This document shows, piece by piece, positions 62,533 to 64,000 of a DNA stretch of 64,000 bases; the first letter of the stretch is position 1, and the number at the start of each line of letters is the position of its first letter. The stretch is from Pseudomonas entomophila. Its GTDB lineage: Bacteria > Pseudomonadota > Gammaproteobacteria > Pseudomonadales > Pseudomonadaceae. Made by a program: the position numbers and the translations under genes. Location of the stretch: the NCBI RefSeq assembly GCF_013523125.1, contig NZ_JAAMQJ010000001.1:62001-126000 (forward strand), in the 5' to 3' direction. The notes under the pieces are model-generated. The model worked only from the letters and a program-made list of their open reading frames with translations, did not search any database and was not told the origin of the DNA.

Positions 62533-62644
62533 GCCGCAAGCCGCAAGCCGCAAGCCGCAAGCCGCAAGCCGCAAGCCGCAAGCCGCAAGCCGCAAGCCGC
62601 AAGCCGCAAGCCGCAAGCCGCAAGCCGCAAGCCGCAAGCCGCAA
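62533..62644 (+). repeat. 16-copy GCCGCAA tandem repeat
   Basis: Sixteen perfect head-to-tail copies of the 7-base unit GCCGCAA, starting at the first base after the lpxH stop and ending in a partial copy (GCC). A smaller, related array (CTTGTAG units) appears near 62703-62715. The unit length is not a multiple of three, and no stop codon arises in any frame within the array. The rest of the gap, 62645-62806, shows no gene. Confidence 0.95.
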
Positions 62645-62806
62645 GCCAGAGCGTCAGCGCCGCCTCAGCGTCCTGTCAACCCCCAACGCATCGCACTACA
62701 GTCCGCTTGTAGCTTGTAGCTCCCAGCTCAACAAACCCTGAACACCCCTTTCACGTTTTTCCGACATTCACCTGGGCACACTGACCTGGCTTCGAAACGT
62801 TCTTGA

Positions 62807-62834
62807 CCCGCTGCCCTGGCGGGTTTTCTTTTTT
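62807..62834 (+). terminator. intrinsic terminator
   Basis: CCCGC and GCGGG with a 7-base loop followed by TTTTCTTTTTT. It reads on the plus strand, about 275 bases after lpxH, and would end lpxH-side transcripts that cross the tandem repeat. It is unsuited for the minus-strand gene ending at 62842. Confidence 0.75.
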
Positions 62835-62841
62835 CTGCAGG

Positions 62842-63723
62842 TTACGTTTCCGCCTCGCCCTCTTCCGCTTTTGCCTGCCCCTCCCGCCCTGCTGGCCCAT
62901 ACGGGATTCGTTTGCCCGCCTGCTGCCCGACCTCCACGGCCTGCCCGTCACGCTGCTTGCCCTGCCGTGCCTGCCCCACCAGGCGAGGAATCAGGTCGCC
63001 TTCGGGCAGGTGCCGCCAGAAGCGTCCGGGCATGTGCATGCGCATGGCATCCGGATTGAGCCGTGCCGGGTTGAAGATGTGCCGGTAGTAGACGCGCCAC
63101 AGCTCGGCGCCTGGGTCTTCGGCATGCCGGGCCCAGGCCTGCCAGCGCGGTGGGCAGACCCGTTGGTAGTCGAAGGCCGCGCCATCGTAGCGGATGCCGT
63201 CGAGGGGCGTTGCGATCAGCCAACGCTGACGGCCCAGGCGTTCGGCGAAATGCCCGCTGGCGCTTTCGAGGATGTCGTGCGCTGGCTCGTGGTAGGCGAT
63301 CAGGTCCAGCTGCAGGCGTTCGGCGACCGCCTCGGGCAAGGGCACGAAGCGCAGGAAGGCATGCAGGTGATGGGCCTCACGGTTGACCTGCTTGATGCGC
63401 CGGTGCAGCTCGCTGCCCAATCGATCGCCCGGCAGCATGGCCGTGCGGTCGCCATGGGCGACCCGCCAGAGTACCTCGTAGAGCAGGTTCCAGCGCTGCT
63501 CGCCGCAGTACCGCGAAGCCTGCTCCAGCTGACCCAGCAAGGTGCCAGGAATGCGTGCGCGAAACGGCCCGAGCCCGTCGGGCAGCGGGCGTGGCACGGC
63601 CAGCAAATCGTCCATCGGCCCATGGGCCCAGTTGACCTGGGACGGGTCGATACCATGGCTGAGCAAGGTCCGCGCCTGGTCGCGCCAGCAGGCGAACCGT
63701 TCCTGGCAATCGAGTGCGATCAC
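62842..63723 (-). CDS. TIGR03915-family putative DNA-repair protein
   Basis: Protein of about 293 residues matching the family that accompanies the TIGR03916 radical-SAM protein. The N-terminus MIALDCQERFACWRDQ is in the family position; RDGTAMLPG-like GDRTAMLPGDRL, HAFLRFVPLP, YHEPAHDILE and WRVYYRHIFNPARLNP are characteristic. A Gln/Gly/Lys-rich tail of about 40 residues is probably unstructured. The GTG start at 63723 overlaps the upstream stop by four bases (GTGA) and is preferred to a GTG at 63729. The pair is annotated as DNA modification or repair from context; the reaction is not known. Confidence 0.85.
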   Translation of the reverse strand: MIALDCQERFACWRDQARTLLSHGIDPSQVNWAHGPMDDLLAVPRPLPDGLGPFRARIPGTLLGQLEQASRYCGEQRWNLLYEVLWRVAHGDRTAMLPGDRLGSELHRRIKQVNREAHHLHAFLRFVPLPEAVAERLQLDLIAYHEPAHDILESASGHFAERLGRQRWLIATPLDGIRYDGAAFDYQRVCPPRWQAWARHAEDPGAELWRVYYRHIFNPARLNPDAMRMHMPGRFWRHLPEGDLIPRLVGQARQGKQRDGQAVEVGQQAGKRIPYGPAGREGQAKAEEGEAET

Positions 63724-64000
63724 CCCCACAACCCCATCTGCACCGGGGCCTGCGGCTCACGCAGCCGCGCGCGCAGCAGGCTGCTGCGCACGTCCGCCTC
63801 CGGGGGCCGGTAATCGCTGGTGACGATGAACGGCCTGGCCTTTTCCAGCACGCAGCGCAACTGGATAAGGTCATCGTAGCGAATACGCCGCTCGCGGCGC
63901 AGAGCCACCAGGCGCTGCACGCTGCGCATGCCCACACCCGGGATGCGCGCCAGCACGGCCGGTTCGGCGCGGTTCACGTCCACCGGGAACACCTCGCGGT
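63720..64000 (-). CDS. TIGR03916-like radical-SAM DNA-repair protein (C-terminal part)
   Basis: Only the C-terminal end of about 93 residues is inside; the frame stays open to the window edge, so the gene starts beyond 64000. The visible part starts with REVFPVDVNRAEPAVLARIPG and has a helix-hairpin-helix (IPGVGMRSVQRLVALRR), a non-specific DNA-binding motif found in this family's C-terminus. The radical-SAM Cys cluster is outside the window, so the assignment rests on this domain and on the adjacent TIGR03915 partner, with which it overlaps by four bases. Confidence 0.8.
   Translation of the reverse strand, partial: REVFPVDVNRAEPAVLARIPGVGMRSVQRLVALRRERRIRYDDLIQLRCVLEKARPFIVTSDYRPPEADVRSSLLRARLREPQAPVQMGLWG

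Noticed and set aside
62533..62644. Possible CRISPR array
   Set aside because: The unit is 7 bases with no spacers; no cas genes nearby. It is a simple tandem repeat.
62525..62719. Frames made of repeated ASRKPQA-type heptads across the GCCGCAA array
   Set aside because: They exist only because the tandem unit has no stop in any frame; there is no ribosome site and no homology.

Overview
The window looks like the chromosome of a fluorescent Pseudomonas, most likely of the P. putida group. Codons are strongly G/C-ending, REP-type intergenic repeats of pseudomonad style are present, the housekeeping block cysS-glnS-ppiB-lpxH has the usual pseudomonad order, and vitamin B12 synthesis uses the aerobic CobN pathway. 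No rRNA, tRNA, phage, insertion sequence or CRISPR array was recognised. Both ends cut through genes.

Layout. 1-5.8 kb: iron-siderophore uptake operon (two permeases, ATPase, lipoprotein binding protein), then a TonB-dependent receptor behind a clear Fur box. 5.9-9.3 kb: LysR regulator, divergent NepI-like exporter and an exported alpha/beta hydrolase; a near-identical palindrome lies before both the regulator/exporter pair and the hydrolase. 9.5-12.5 kb: ECF sigma/anti-sigma pair divergent from a catalase-like peroxidase and a cytochrome b561, with the same promoter motif facing both ways. 12.7-17.8 kb: chemoreceptor, REP elements, DUF1294 protein, UppP, PnuC plus a NadR-like kinase. 17.8-24.3 kb: PAS histidine kinase overlapping an RsbQ-like hydrolase, an LTA-synthase-like sulfatase, and a VpsR-like AAA+ regulator that lacks GAFTGA and faces a small unknown gene.

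24.3-33.7 kb is a cobalamin region. ChlD-like, ChlI-like, CobN and CobW genes run left behind one cobalamin riboswitch; CbtB, CbtA, CobE and CobM run right behind a second. Cobalt uptake, cobalt insertion and ring methylation are therefore predicted to respond to the same ligand from one divergent control region. 34-38 kb: EvgA/EvgS (BvgAS)-like phosphorelay with a palindrome and a -10 box in front.

38-50.5 kb: gluconokinase, a small secreted low-complexity protein, a 1630-residue DUF6543/LRR/NEL-type ubiquitin-ligase-like effector, a UvrD-family helicase, a pirin, and the conserved ptrR(yneJ)-sad pair. Two copies of a ~220-bp intergenic repeat, about 9.7 kb apart, share a hairpin with a compensatory base-pair change. 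50.6-64 kb: OafA-like acyltransferase, SodC, YghA-like dehydrogenase, IlvE, a two-component system, CysS, GlnS, PpiB, LpxH, a 16-copy GCCGCAA tandem array starting at the base after the lpxH stop, and the TIGR03915/radical-SAM DNA-repair pair.

The most useful leads are the divergent ECF promoter, the covarying dispersed repeat, the RsbQ-like hydrolase/kinase pair, the NEL effector and the GAFTGA-less regulator.
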